Positions 34,803-44,905 of a DNA stretch of 64,000 nucleotides are shown piece by piece (the stretch's first letter is position 1; the number at the start of each line of letters is the position of its first letter). The notes beneath the pieces were generated by a model that ran no database searches, had not been told where the DNA came from, and saw only the letters and a list, made by a program, of their open reading frames with translations. The DNA comes from Lotus japonicus (Eukaryota; Streptophyta; Magnoliopsida; Fabales; Fabaceae). The position numbers and the translations under genes were made by a program. Location: the NCBI RefSeq assembly GCF_012489685.1, contig NC_080042.1, positions 61,799,633 through 61,863,632 on the forward strand. Direction: 5' to 3'.

Positions 34803-35190
34803 AGGGGGAGTACCTTGTACTTCAAGCTAAGTTTTTCACACCCCAAGTTTTTTGCTTATGACAAAAAGGGGGAGTAAACCCAGTTTTTGATGTGTAAGAT
34901 GTGTTAGTGTGACTTATTTTTCTTTTGGAGATTTTAAGAATTCCACCTTCATGACCATAGATGTGTCACTGGGCAAATACAAGGAATACATTTCACTTCT
35001 TCTGAAGTGATTCTAAGTTGACTCTGATACCCAAGACTCTGATACCTTGTCCATGACTCTGATCACTTATGCGCTCTGATTATTCGTTTTTTCATCTATG
35101 TCATAAGCTTTTCACTCTGAACTCTTATATGATTTAGCTCAGAATCTAGACTTTACTAACGTTTTCATCAAGTATTAGATTCAGGGGGAG
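34803..35190 (+). repeat. Additional polypurine tract-like motifs
   Basis: Three tracts resembling the true polypurine tract lie upstream of it: AAGGGGGAG at about 34802-34810, AAAAAGGGGGAG at 34863-34874, and AGGGGGAG at 35183-35190. Multiple tracts of this kind are described for Sireviruses. Confidence 0.75.
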
Positions 35191-35342
35191 CTAAGCTCAG
35201 AATCAAGCAGTGACTTGAATTCAGAATGAGCAAGATAAACTATTCACATCAGGATAAGTCTTATTCTATATCTCTAAACTCTGAGTGAATTCAGTTTAAT
35301 GTTTAAGAATTGTTCATCAAAAATCTTAGTTTTGTCATCATC

Positions 35343-35355
35343 AAAAAGGGGGAGA
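35343..35355 (+). promoter_or_regulatory. Polypurine tract (plus-strand primer)
   Basis: AAAAAGGGGGAGA ends one base before the 3' LTR, the expected site for priming plus-strand DNA synthesis. Confidence 0.93.
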
Positions 35356-35356
35356 T

Positions 35357-36575
35357 TGTAAGATCAAGTTTTGATCTAGTAGTACAACTCTATGTTTTGA
35401 TGATTACAAGTTAACCTTTTGATATGAACAATTGTGGTACTCTAACGTGTTTTTCTGAGTGTGCTATTTACAGGCTCTGACCCTGACTCAATTTCACACA
35501 AATCAGAAGCACTGTGTATAAAGGGTAACCCAAGCAACGCTTTCGCATTCACCATGTTCAGTATGAACAGTGGAAAAGCTTCAGAAGATCTGAAGCTATA
35601 CAAACTCTGATGAGGACTCAGTCGCTAGAAGCTCTGAAGATCCAGAAGTTCTGACAACCAAGAAACACTGAAGGTTCAGATGTTCTGATGGTGTAGAAGA
35701 CTCTGAAGATCCAGAAGCTGAATAGTGGAAACTCTGAAGTCCAGAAGCAAGAAACTCTGAAGGCCATGTTCTTCCCTCTGAGTTCAGAATCAGAAGATAC
35801 AATGGTCAGAGGATCTGTGCTTTCCCTCTGACTCTGATCAACCGGCTTCACAAGTTCCAATACGAAGCATTCCTCTGATCAGAAGTCTCCTAGGTTAAAA
35901 GGTCAAGTCGCTATCCAAGTACAAAAGCAAGTGTACCTTCCTGACGACCTACCTAACGTTCTCAGCCACAGCAGAAGCTGGATTTTCCAGAACTGCCCTC
36001 CAACGGTAGCATTTCCATGCAACGCTCAACCCTAATCCTTGGAGTATATATATAGAGGCTGAAGATTGAAAGAAGCGGCAAGAATAAGAAGAAACTAAGA
36101 AGAAGCAACACACACGCGCAAGACATATTCTAAGCTTTCTTTCATCTTGTAATTTATTTAGTTTACACTCAGCTTATTCAGAAGCAAACCCTTGTAAACA
36201 CCAACCTCAAACAGTTGTTTGATTTTTCCTTTAGGAGATCAAGGTTGATCGGATCCTAGAGAAGACTAAGAGAGTGAATCTTAGTGTGAGCTAAGTCAGT
36301 GTAATTGTTAGTCACTTGTAGGTTTCAAGTGCAGTTGTAACTCTTACCTGATTAGTGGATTGCCTTCATTCTAAGAAGGAAGAAATCACCTTAACGGGTG
36401 GACTGGAGTAGCTTGAGTGATTTATCAAGTGAACCAGGATAAAATCCTTGTGTGCTTTTCTATCTCTATCTTTTGCACTTAGTTCTCGAAAAGATTTGTT
36501 AAAATCTTTAAGGTGGTAGTTTTGTACTGAAAACGTTATTCAAACCCCCCCTTTCTACCGTTTTTCATACCTTCA
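35357..36575 (+). repeat. Sirevirus 3' LTR
   Basis: 1219 bp, same ends as the 5' LTR. Segments I compared side by side (start, the TCTGAAG repeats, TATA region, last 250 bp) showed no difference. The TTATC duplication follows at 36576-36580. Confidence 0.97.
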
Positions 36576-36580
36576 TTATC

Positions 36581-37440
36581 CAAAAGAAAAAAAACAGACC
36601 TATGCTTTGCAAGAAGTTCGACTAAGTATGTTCAATAAAAAACATAGTAAGTCGAACTTCTAATAAAGCATAAGTATTTTTTTTTTCATCAGGGTAGCAT
36701 ATCCCAATTTATATGGCTTTCTTGGTCTGTGGGTTTTGATTTTGGAATATTCTGTTTAGTTTTTTTTCTCTATATGCAGTTCTCTCATATCAAAATACTA
36801 ACTCCATGTATATGAACTATTTCAGATTTCTGGAGACAGATTATAAATCATATTAATAAATGGGGTAAAACTTTATATTACCCTAAATACCTGCATGGCT
36901 GCTTCAATAAGCCGCTAAGGAACAAACGAAAGGTAAAGGTGATGTGATAGTATATTTTGTATATGGGGAAGATGAGTCAGGATACAATTGAAGTGTCTGC
37001 CTATCTGAAAAATCTCTAAGGTTGTGGAAGAAGTTGCAAAAGTCTGCACAATTTGACAAGACGTAATGGAAAGTCATGAGGATGAGAGAGGAAACATTCA
37101 TACTACACACTTACAAGAAGTTGTCTCAAATATTCATAAAATGACTTCCAGTAAGACTTTTTACAAAAGTCTATTTTGAAAACAAGACAGACTATAAAAG
37201 TTAAAAAGCACACAAATTTTATGCCACAGATTGTTTGAGAGCTTTGACCAACCCCTACGAGAAGGAACCAAATATTTTGATAACTTCGTATAAAAGCGGG
37301 AATGAGATTTGGTAGATCTAACCCCTGCATCTCTCACCGATCCATAAATACAAAACTAGCATCTTGAGATCTAGCATCTGCATATGTAGATAGATCCAAC
37401 ATCATAGACATAGAGATTGATCAAACCATCCAACATAGAT
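36581..37440 (-). repeat. Long inverted repeat, right arm
   Basis: Reverse-complement partner of 23515-24460. It lacks the MITE present in the left arm. Minus-strand open frames (36904-37110, 37103-37330) correspond to similar ones in the left arm but show no domain and are interrupted differently. Confidence 0.85.
36601..36672. repeat. Short near-perfect hairpin (72 bp)
   Basis: TATGCTTTGCAAGAAGTTCG and the following ACT..TATGTT pair with AACATA..AGTCGAACTTCT and AAAGCATA across an 8-base loop. It lies between the retroelement and the right arm of the long inverted repeat. It may be a tiny MITE or the loop part of the larger palindrome. Confidence 0.75.
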
Positions 37441-37799
37441 CAAAATTCTGCTTTTTTTTCTTCTTTGGAATAGAAGATTCCAATTAGTATGACTTTTATT
37501 GGCTTAAATGTTGTAATGACAACAAATGAAAAAATATATAAATTATCTGGACAATGATTTACTACTCATGTGTAATATTGAACATTTATGAAAATGTTTT
37601 CAGACCTTTATAGGGCCAGAGCTCTTTTAGACCTCTTTTGTTTTCCTGTTGATGCTATGCATACTTCAACCTTGTAGGCAAGGACCATTTCCAATCTTCA
37701 AAATAATATTAACAAGAAATTAAAACCTCAGGACCTTTGTAAATGGAACAGAATCAAATGATTTTTATGAGCACTAATGATTAGTCAAAATAGTAATAC
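37441..37799. other. Intergenic, nothing recognised
   Basis: AT-rich, no ORF. It could hold the 3' continuation (introns or exons) of the minus-strand gene that begins to the right, but no exon was identified. Confidence 0.4.
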
Positions 37800-38101
37800 C
37801 TGTTAGGTTTAGAGGCCATAAGTTCATAGTGCTCGTACAACTGATTTAGAACTGGGTAACGCACTCGCCAACAAGACTTGTCCTATGCAAGATCAAATTA
37901 AATCAGGCAAAATAAATAAATAACACGATCATATTTGGTATAAAAGAGATAAAATAATTTAAAAGTGGTCACATTTTCAGGAATAAAGAGATATATTATC
38001 TATAATGCATGCTATATGCTTTTGGATTAAAACTGTAATACCTCCTCCAAATGAGGATAAGGACCATTGATGCCCTTGCTTATGGCACAAAGAAAGGGAA
38101 G
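37800..38101 (-). CDS. Two spliced exons of an unrecognised plant gene (partial)
   Basis: On the minus strand, exon 38042-38101 (60 nt, after acceptor ctctag) reads LPFLCAISKGINGPYPHLEE. It joins in frame, across an intron with GTATTAC donor and TTGCATAG acceptor, to exon 37800-37882 (DKSCWRVRYPVLNQLYEHYE and a further seven codons), which ends at a second GTATTAC donor. Both exons are open in the same phase and look like real coding sequence (Trp, Cys and Tyr rich, no low complexity). I do not recognise the protein. The flanking exons were not found. The open frame near 38840-39016 could be the first exon, but the connection is not shown. Partial or relic gene. Confidence 0.5.
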
Positions 38102-38770
38102 CTAGAGTTTTATCTCATGGCACCAAGAGCAAACACAACAGCTTCCCTTTTGAAGGGATAAGAGACATGCCTCACGGTACTATAAGAGTGCCCCTAATCG
38201 GATTAAACTCTAACACTCAAAACGCATTTTCATTTTCTCGACTTTTGAAGGAATTAGAGTCATGTCTAACGGTACGATGAGAGTGTCCCTTCGGATTAGT
38301 TAGAGTATAAACTTTAAGAAACTCAAACAAGCATTGTGATTTTCGTAGTGATTAGATTCAGTAAATGTTAATGTGGAAAACATTAATTCGCGATTCGATC
38401 AACATCGTGAGACTATATACACGATAAGGGATGATATTCACATAACAAACATACGCTATAAATTAATATATTAAAATGAACACATTCAACGATTAGCTAA
38501 CATAATATTCATCATTGCCCTAAGATATTATTTCTTGGCATGGTGTTGGATGATTCTGATTAAGCGCACAAAAAAAATCACACACAAACATCAATATATT
38601 CTTCACACGTTAACACTAGATACATTGGGACTGGAGGCCCAAAATATTCACACATAATCATTAGCAGATTCATACACTAACACTGGTTAAGAGGCCAAGA
38701 TATTCAATCACACACACTTTTTGACAGAAAAACACACACACTCTTAGCCGCTCACATATAACACACACAT
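38102..38770. other. Intergenic or intronic with short repeats
   Basis: Related phrases occur twice: gaagggataagagacatgcctcacggta and a close variant about 100 bp further (38155-38200 and 38245-38290), and (CA)-rich stretches lie at 38575-38800. No coding signal was seen. Confidence 0.45.
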
Positions 38771-39016
38771 TCAATAAAAATAAAAATAAAAAAACATACC
38801 CAGCACTAACACACAAAACGCGCACACACATATATGAAATAAATAATATTGTGTAAGCATTTCATTTCCACCTTCCTTTGGGTTTCTGTGGACGATGGAG
38901 TTTAAATTTAATGTTGGGTCAGGGAAGACTGGAGAAGAAAATGATGAAGTGGTGAGGGTTCTATGAAGGTTTTGTGGCTGGGAGAAAAATGAATTAGAGA
39001 AGAGAGGAGCTCTCAT
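38771..39016 (-). CDS. Hypothetical first exon of a minus-strand gene
   Basis: An open frame starting MRAPLFSNSFFSQPQNLHR is Ser/Phe/Arg rich and poor in acids for about 35 residues, as in plastid or mitochondrial transit peptides. A TATATAAGG box lies about 45 bp upstream on the same strand (near 39055-39063). The C-terminal half is hydrophobic and Tyr/Phe rich and may already be intron. It could be the start of the gene whose exons lie at 37800-38101. Speculative. Confidence 0.3.
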   Translation of the reverse strand: MRAPLFSNSFFSQPQNLHRTLTTSSFSSPVFPDPTLNLNSIVHRNPKEGGNEMLTQYYLFHICVCAFCVLVLGMFFYFYFY

Positions 39017-39124
39017 GTGGCGCTAGGTTTAAGGCTCCTCTTTGCTACTCTACCCCTTATATATCATGGATGGTGAAGCCTCTTGGTCTCAAAGGCTCTA
39101 GGTCCCGTGCTGCTCACATGGATC

Positions 39125-39750
39125 CAGGGGCGTATCCAGGATTTTTCCGTTGGAGGGGAGAAATAAAATACTAGAATTTTTTTTATCAATGAATAGTATA
39201 TATATATATATATATTTCAAATACTAAAAATTTATTTATATTGAACTCTTCATTTTTTCATGGTTCGAAATTTATCTATTATTGTATCAACATTGATCTT
39301 TTCAGCAATTTCCCTCTCAATGTATATACAACTAATAAATTTCTTGAAAGGTCATCTTCAATCTTGATGCGAATTCGAGTCTTAACAACTGTCATTGCAG
39401 AAAAAGCTTGCTTTGTTGTTAAAACAGTAAGCGTTAAAACAAGACGTATCAATCTGTCAACAAGTGGAAACATTGTTGTTTTTCCAGTTTCAACTAATCT
39501 CTCGTAAAACTCTAATAAACTTGACAGCTTTCCTAAATTAGGATCTCCTGAAACATCTAAATGATAATGTCTTAGTTGAAACGGAAAATTCATTTTTTCC
39601 AGATCGGAAAAATCGTCTAATTTTGATTAATAGACAAATCTTTGGGGGGCGGGATTAAAGATAGAAAACATTTCTTCTAAAAATTAAATATATTCGGCAC
39701 GATTTTTGAAATTCTTGGGGGGGCGATCGCCCCCGCCTGATACGCCCCTG
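39125..39750 (-). mobile_element. hAT deletion derivative retaining part of the transposase
   Basis: Ends CAGGGGCGTATCC and GATACGCCCCTG form the terminal inverted repeat. The flanking 8-bp duplication CATGGATC (39117-39124, 39751-39758) is perfect. The 626-bp element keeps the C-terminal dimerisation region of the transposase on the minus strand. Perfect duplications indicate a rather recent insertion. Confidence 0.92.
39279..39593 (-). pseudogene. hAT transposase C-terminal dimerisation domain fragment
   Basis: The reading includes LGKLSSLLEFYERLV, RLIRLVLTLTVLTTKQAFSA and MTVVKTRIRIKIEDDLSRN, matching the hATC block in which RLxLTLPVxxATxxRxFSAM and K..R..M are conserved. It is only about 104 residues, without the zinc finger or catalytic part, and is enclosed in the small element. 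Non-functional as transposase. Confidence 0.82.
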
Positions 39751-39758
39751 CATGGATC

Positions 39759-41404
39759 AGTCCCTTTCCTTTTCTAATTTGGTGCTCTTCCCCAATTTGC
39801 TTTTGGTCCCTTCTTTTGTGTGTGACCTATTTGGTGCATTCTTCATTTCTTTGCCTCTTGGTAATGTTCAATGCTGCAGCTTTTGTTTTCTTTGTCTTTT
39901 ATGCACATGGTCCCCTCCTTTGTGTATAGGTTGTACATATCTCCAATTGTTTGTGCCTAATGAGAGAAATGAAAAAGGTGTGCACTGTGCTAATTATGTT
40001 GGTGTTGTGAGTAAAGATATGTATTAATGTTGAATGTATGAATTGGTGATAAGAATGAGTGAAGAAAATGTTATGAAAAAGGATAAGGATGAAAAATTGA
40101 TGAAAATGAATTGTGAGTGTTGTGCGTAGATGAAAAAGAAAGAAAAAAGACAAAGGAACCATTTTTGTGTGTGTTTTTTTTTTCGTGGAGAATAACTGAA
40201 CATCTCAAATTAAATAAAGAAAATTAAAATGCACTTAAACAAAAAAATCTAAATTCATTGAGATAACCAAAAAAAAATTCATTGAGATAAACTATTTTGT
40301 ATTTTGGTTTTTATCATTTTTTTCCTTTTTGAAAATTTTCAGTTTTTTTTTTCAACTAAATAACTACTAAATTAAAAAAATAGACAAAATTTGAGTGTTT
40401 AAATTTGCTCCTCTTTACATATTCCTTATCGGATAACATCCTAAACCAAGGAAGGTTATAATACTTCCTCTAGGTTTGTCTGTTGCAAAGAAGGCTCGCG
40501 ACAACCAATCCAAGATCAAAGACCAGAACAAATATGTATTTTAGTGTTTTGACATTGATAAGCAAATGTATTTTGATGTTATGTCATTTTGCAGCAACAA
40601 TATGATAGGAATTTCTTACATTTTGTTTCCTTTCCTTCTTGTTTTTGGTCTTTTTATCATGGTACATATTCTGGAACTAGGCAATCCATTGCTCTAATTT
40701 ACTGAAATAGGAACGTATATGAGGGATTGGAATCAAAACTTCTGATAAATTTTATTGCAGTCAAAATTATTGTTAAATGTATATCTTTTGCTACATGATT
40801 ATGTCAACAAAGAGCACAATAACCCTACTCTAATGAATATCCTATTTGGAACTTTAGGATTTCTTTGTCCTGCTTTTGGGATTGCAGCTTCGGGTCCAAT
40901 GTCACTTGATTCAATACTTCCAATTTCATCTTGCAATTCATGCTCTGAAATCAATAGCTGTGTTTCTTCTATTTAAGTTATACATAATCAAAACTGAGAG
41001 CAACATACGGAAGAAATTAAAATGAGATAATGAATGTAGAAATGCATTATAAGGTGTGATAATATATAGCATCCCGTGCCCCCTCTCAAGAAGTAAAAAC
41101 CATTTCCACATTATTGCTTTCATCTACCAACAGTGACTTCAAGATAAAATCCATTTCTAATTCAATTAAAACCAGCCTTACACAACTGTTAGATGGACAT
41201 AGCAGTCAGAAATAGAATGCAATAGCAATTTAGCTTTTGGAAACTTAATGGTTTTCTTCCTTCTACAATAGGATTTCCTTGTTTCATGAGGAAGAAAACA
41301 TTTCCATTTCCCCATACCCAGAAGTTTAGAATCCACCATTCTATATCACAACCTGATATTCTTTTGCATAATTTAGAGCACTGATGTTTGTAAAGTAACT
41401 ATAT
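39759..41404. other. Intergenic, nothing recognised
   Basis: AT-rich. Short open frames (39752-40027, 40755-40976, 40938-41123) have no known domain and poor codon character. Confidence 0.45.
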
Positions 41405-41815
41405 TTTTTTTCGAAAGCAAAATATCATTATAATTGAGGGAAATATACAGGATATACAAGCCTCCTCAAAAGGCATCAAAAAGCCAATAACACCAATGAC
41501 AACCCAGCCTAGAAAGAACAAACACCAACCCAGAAAAATCCAAGAGGAAAAGGAAACGAAACATCAAACCTTCAATCAACAAGGGAAATTTCAGGGAAGA
41601 GCGCGGATGAAGGTAACCTTGGAGATGGCAGGCACCCCCTCGAAAGGCCTAAAAACATCGAATCTTCATCCTCGGAGAGAGGCGTCACACGCCAATCCTA
41701 TAAAACAAAATGAGGTAATGAGCAAAACACTAACAGAGCCCACTGCTATACAAGATTGGTTCAATCAAATAGCTTTAAAAGAACAAACTGAAACACTACA
41801 CAACAACGAAAATTC
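41405..41815 (-). mobile_element. Possible LINE 3' end, minus orientation
   Basis: A T-run (41405-41412) is followed by gaaagcaaaatatcattata and similar text, the look of the untranslated tail of plant L1-type LINEs on the opposite strand. No protein domain survives. Confidence 0.35.
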
Positions 41816-42045
41816 AACATACACTACTATAATTAGGCATTCCACCGTTTTAAACTACTCCATTAATTACAGCACAATAAAGAAAATCATGAACAGTTCA
41901 AATCACGAAATGCAATCATGTATTGAGATTGCTAACCTTGACCGGCATAGCTGCTGCTGAGCACCTGCCCACCGCGTGCCTTCTCTGATCAAGAAGAGGA
42001 AAGAGTGGTCAGCTACAAAGTCTATACTTTTTTCCCAATTTATTG
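41815..42045 (-). pseudogene. Duplicated 3' end of the serpin gene
   Basis: This stretch repeats 42115-42340 in direct orientation. Shared text includes atacactacta/atacactatta, gagattgctaaccttgaccgg, gagcacctgccca, tctctgatcaagaagaggaa and gtggtcagctac/gtggtcagctat. On the minus strand it reads IDFVADHSFLFLIREG, the block just after the serpin reactive loop, followed by a deletion of the FTGTILFVGQ strand. It has no upstream serpin body and is a tandem partial copy, about 300 bp downstream of the gene's equivalent segment. Confidence 0.8.
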
Positions 42046-42152
42046 ACAATAGAGAAACTTCTATTTGGCTCAACAGTAACACTACCCCAATATAAAAAAA
42101 AACAGCAAAACAGTACATACACTATTATAATTAATCTGTCCACCGTTTTAAC

Positions 42153-43504
42153 CTATTCCATTACAGCATAATAAAGAAAATCACCAACAGTCCAAATCAC
42201 AAAATGCAAATAGAGATTGCTAACCTTGACCGGTAATCCATCAAGAGGATTGAGCACCTGCCCAACGAAGAGGATTGTTCCGGTGAAATCTTCTCTGATC
42301 AAGAAGAGGAATGGGTGGTCAGCTATAAAGTCTATAGCTGGAAGATGATCTCGAGCACATTGTCGTGCCAGCGCAGACCAAGTGGCTGCGGTTGCTTTAG
42401 TGCCTTTTTCATTCACTTCAATGAAAGCTTTGTGAAATATGCTTTGCACGCATAAATTATCCAAAGGAGAATTCACATTCACCATTTTTGTTAAATGTGC
42501 GTCCATTGGAGAGAAAGGTGAAACCACTCCAACCTCCTTGAGCACATTAGAAGCTTCAAATGTAAAAGAAATATTGAATTTTGGAATCCAGAAGGGATGT
42601 ACTCGTACTTTTCGGCGAGGAAGCTTGCCTTTCAAGAAACAAGGTTCTGAAGACAACTTTTGAATTAAAGCTGAAAGTCCATCTTGTGCATCTGGAAGGA
42701 AAATGCACATGGAGAAGCGGCGTTGTCTATCTCTTCCTTGTTTATAAGGAAGACGGAGAATTTTGAAACCATCAAAAGCTCTAACATACTGTGTGTTCTT
42801 ACAGGTAGTCATGAAGGGAACCTTGACAGAGGTGCCATTAAGCAGGTTAAATGGTGATACATATGTTAGACCATCAAACTTGTGTTTCCACATACCCTGG
42901 AAGCACAGTGCATTTGCAAAGATAAGCCTGGTTAAGTTGGTTACTGTTCCGGGAGGAAGAAGCTGTGTAATATGGCCATTAGTATCTTCTTCAATCAATG
43001 AATTCATTTCATGAAGCACTTTACCACCCTTTAAAACCAACCAAGCACATCAAAATCAAAATCAAAATCAAAATCAAAATTAATATTTTGTTCATAAACA
43101 ATTTAATTTGAGATAGTACGTACCCGGAGATTAAAATCAAGTGAAGTTAGATTGGCATTGTAATGAGTGGACAGAAGTCTTCTAAAAGGATAGGAAAGGG
43201 AAACCGTTGTATCAATAAATATTCCATTGTAATGCTGTAAAGGAGAAGCAGCATCATTGTCGAAGAACACAGGGGAGATGGCCTGAGAGAAGAAGGTATT
43301 GAGATTGTCGATGGAGTCAAATCGGAGGAACGAAAGAAGCTCGTCGAATGTGCGGCCTTCTGAACCGGCGGCGATGACACTAAGAGCAGCGTAGAGAGAC
43401 AAGGGTGAATAGATGAGGTTCTTCTCTTGATAATCTTCTTTTGAGAATAAATGTTGTGTGAAGCTCAGAGGAACATCCATTGATTTTGATTTTTGGAGCT
43501 CCAT
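42153..43504 (-). CDS. Plant serpin (serine/cysteine protease inhibitor)
   Basis: Two exons on the minus strand, 43504-43124 and 43028-42153, joined by a 95-nt GT-AG intron that keeps frame (CGG|GGT). The start ATG has context ACAATGGAG. The 418-residue product shows serpin landmarks: FSKEDYQEKNLIYSPLSLY near the N terminus, GTVTNLTRLIFANALCFQGMW (shown in part), FSMCIFLPDAQDGL, HKAFIEVNEKGTKATAAT (hinge) and ADHPFLFLIREDFTGTILF. Plant serpins are about 390 residues and inhibit proteases by trapping them after cleavage in the reactive loop. The hinge has Lys where Glu is usual at P13, and counting from it places Gln-Cys at P1-P1' with Arg at P2. About 25 residues extend beyond the usual C terminus (after NPLDG), so a further intron or a recent extension is possible. 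No stop or frameshift is seen. Confidence 0.87.
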
Positions 43505-43565
43505 TGTTGATGTTCTACTTCTGATTCTGATTGATTTTCCTTCGAGTGAGAGACAAGGATATCAC

Positions 43566-43574
43566 AAACCCTAA
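43566..43574. promoter_or_regulatory. Telo-box upstream of the serpin
   Basis: AAACCCTAA, about 60 bp upstream of the serpin ATG, matches the plant telo-box often found near transcription starts. It is suggestive only. Confidence 0.3.
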
Positions 43575-44460
43575 TTTTATTCTATCTTATCTTATTAGTT
43601 AAAATTAATATTTGTTTTTTAATTAGATAGGATTGTAGTTTCCTATTTTCTTTTCTTGCATATCAATCCTTATAAAAAAGGGATTGCTGAATTGAATAAT
43701 ATCAATAAAAAGAATTTGGCATGGGTGTCTCGAAGAATTTGGCAAAAGAGTTTAATGCTTTCATGGAGCAGAGATCAATAAGGTTCTCTATTATTTGTCC
43801 ATGCATACAAAGAATATGCTTGTTACTCTGTAACAAAGAATAGGCTTGTACATATATTTCACTAATCATAATTATGCAACTCTATCTACAATTCAAAAAC
43901 AAAGAACAATTGAAATTAAATAACTATGAATCTCTAACATAACTTTGATGCTATTGTGGTGAAAATAATTCTAATACATTTCTGAAAATAATCATCGTGA
44001 ACATCAAATGTGAATACGAGTTCTTCCTTCATTCCATATTGTCAAACCAATTCATAGGTAGACAACATAATCTAATAAAAGTGTCTTCTAGCAAAAGAAA
44101 AAAAAAAAAGAACCTTGCCTACATATGGCAGTGGCGAGATGGAACCAGAGGTGACGATTTCGGCGGAGGTCTTGGCAGCAGCAGCGGTAAGATAGCAATG
44201 AAAACAATGATGGTGCGGTAGGAAAGTTGTGAGGGTGGTGACAGATTAGATTAAGGGGCGAGAGTAGCATAGAAAACTACGGTGGACCGGTAGAGGTGAG
44301 GGTGGTGGAGCATGAACTGGTGGATGAGGGAAAAGGGAGGAAGAGGTGGCATTGTGTCATTGTGAGGTAGGTTGGTTAGCGACAACAGTAATAAGGGAGA
44401 GAGGGTGAGGGTTAGGGAGTGTGAGGGTGGATCTGATGGTGGACGGGGTGATAGGGCAGA
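43575..44460. other. Upstream region of the serpin, then GA-rich DNA
   Basis: No gene is supported. From about 44130 the plus strand becomes GGTGAGGGT-rich, and similar text recurs at 46480-46570, suggesting a repeat interrupted by the material between. Confidence 0.4.
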
Positions 44461-44485
44461 GGGGTGAGGGTTAGGGAGTTGAAAG

Positions 44486-44905
44486 TGTTGGGACCGGTGA
44501 GAGACGAGGAACATAAAGGAGGCAAAGATTTAACGTGGTTCGGCCTGAATGCCTACGTCCACGGAGGAGGAACATTGTATTCTCATTAATACAAACATTA
44601 CAATCACTCAACTCTCTATCTCTGGCCTCACACACACTCAGAGCTCTCATACAATTGCTCTTCCAACCTCACCACACTCTGGTGCCCAGAGGCACCCTCT
44701 GGTGCTCTCTCGCTGGCACACTCTGGTGCACTGAACTTGCACACAGAGCTCTCACATCCTCACCACACTCAGGTGCCCAGAGGCACCCTCTGGTGCTCTC
44801 TAGCTGGCACACTCTGGTGCACTACACTTGCACACAGAGATCTCAATGTTGGGATGATTATTTCCTATGGTTTAGCTTCTATTTATAGAAGCTGAAACCG
44901 CGTAC
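44486..44905. mobile_element. LTR/TRIM-like fragment with 90-bp tandem repeats
   Basis: It begins tgttgggaccggtgag and contains gatttaacgtggttcggcc, a phrase common near the ends of small plant LTR elements (TRIMs), and a second tgttggga at 44847. No primer site or matching second LTR was confirmed. Confidence 0.4.
44641..44850. repeat. Tandem repeat, period about 90 bp, two units
   Basis: The phrase ggtgcccagaggcaccctct starts at about 44682 and again at about 44772, with nearly the same 90-bp surroundings. CTCTGGTGC motifs recur within each unit. Confidence 0.9.

Larger units (their letters stand above)
24461..36575 (+). mobile_element. Sirevirus-type Ty1/Copia LTR retrotransposon, 12.1 kb
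   Basis: The element is complete in structure: 1219-bp LTRs, a primer site complementary to initiator tRNA-Met, gag with a zinc knuckle, pol in Copia order (protease, integrase, reverse transcriptase, RNase H), a 949-codon env-like ORF after pol, several polypurine tracts, and a 5-bp target duplication. A long gag, an extra ORF after pol and repeated polypurine tracts are hallmarks of the Sirevirus lineage (soybean SIRE1 and relatives). The LTRs showed no difference where I compared them, so the insertion is recent. A frame break between reverse transcriptase and RNase H suggests this copy cannot make a full polyprotein. It also carries an antisense ORF (34161-34553). Confidence 0.96.

Noticed and set aside
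40755..40976. 73-codon frame with a plausible protein-like stretch
   Set aside because: No recognised motif, splice support or neighbour context; could be an exon but cannot be supported.
44251..44514. 87-codon Pro/Ser-rich minus-strand frame
   Set aside because: Low-complexity complement of GGTGAGGGT-rich DNA.
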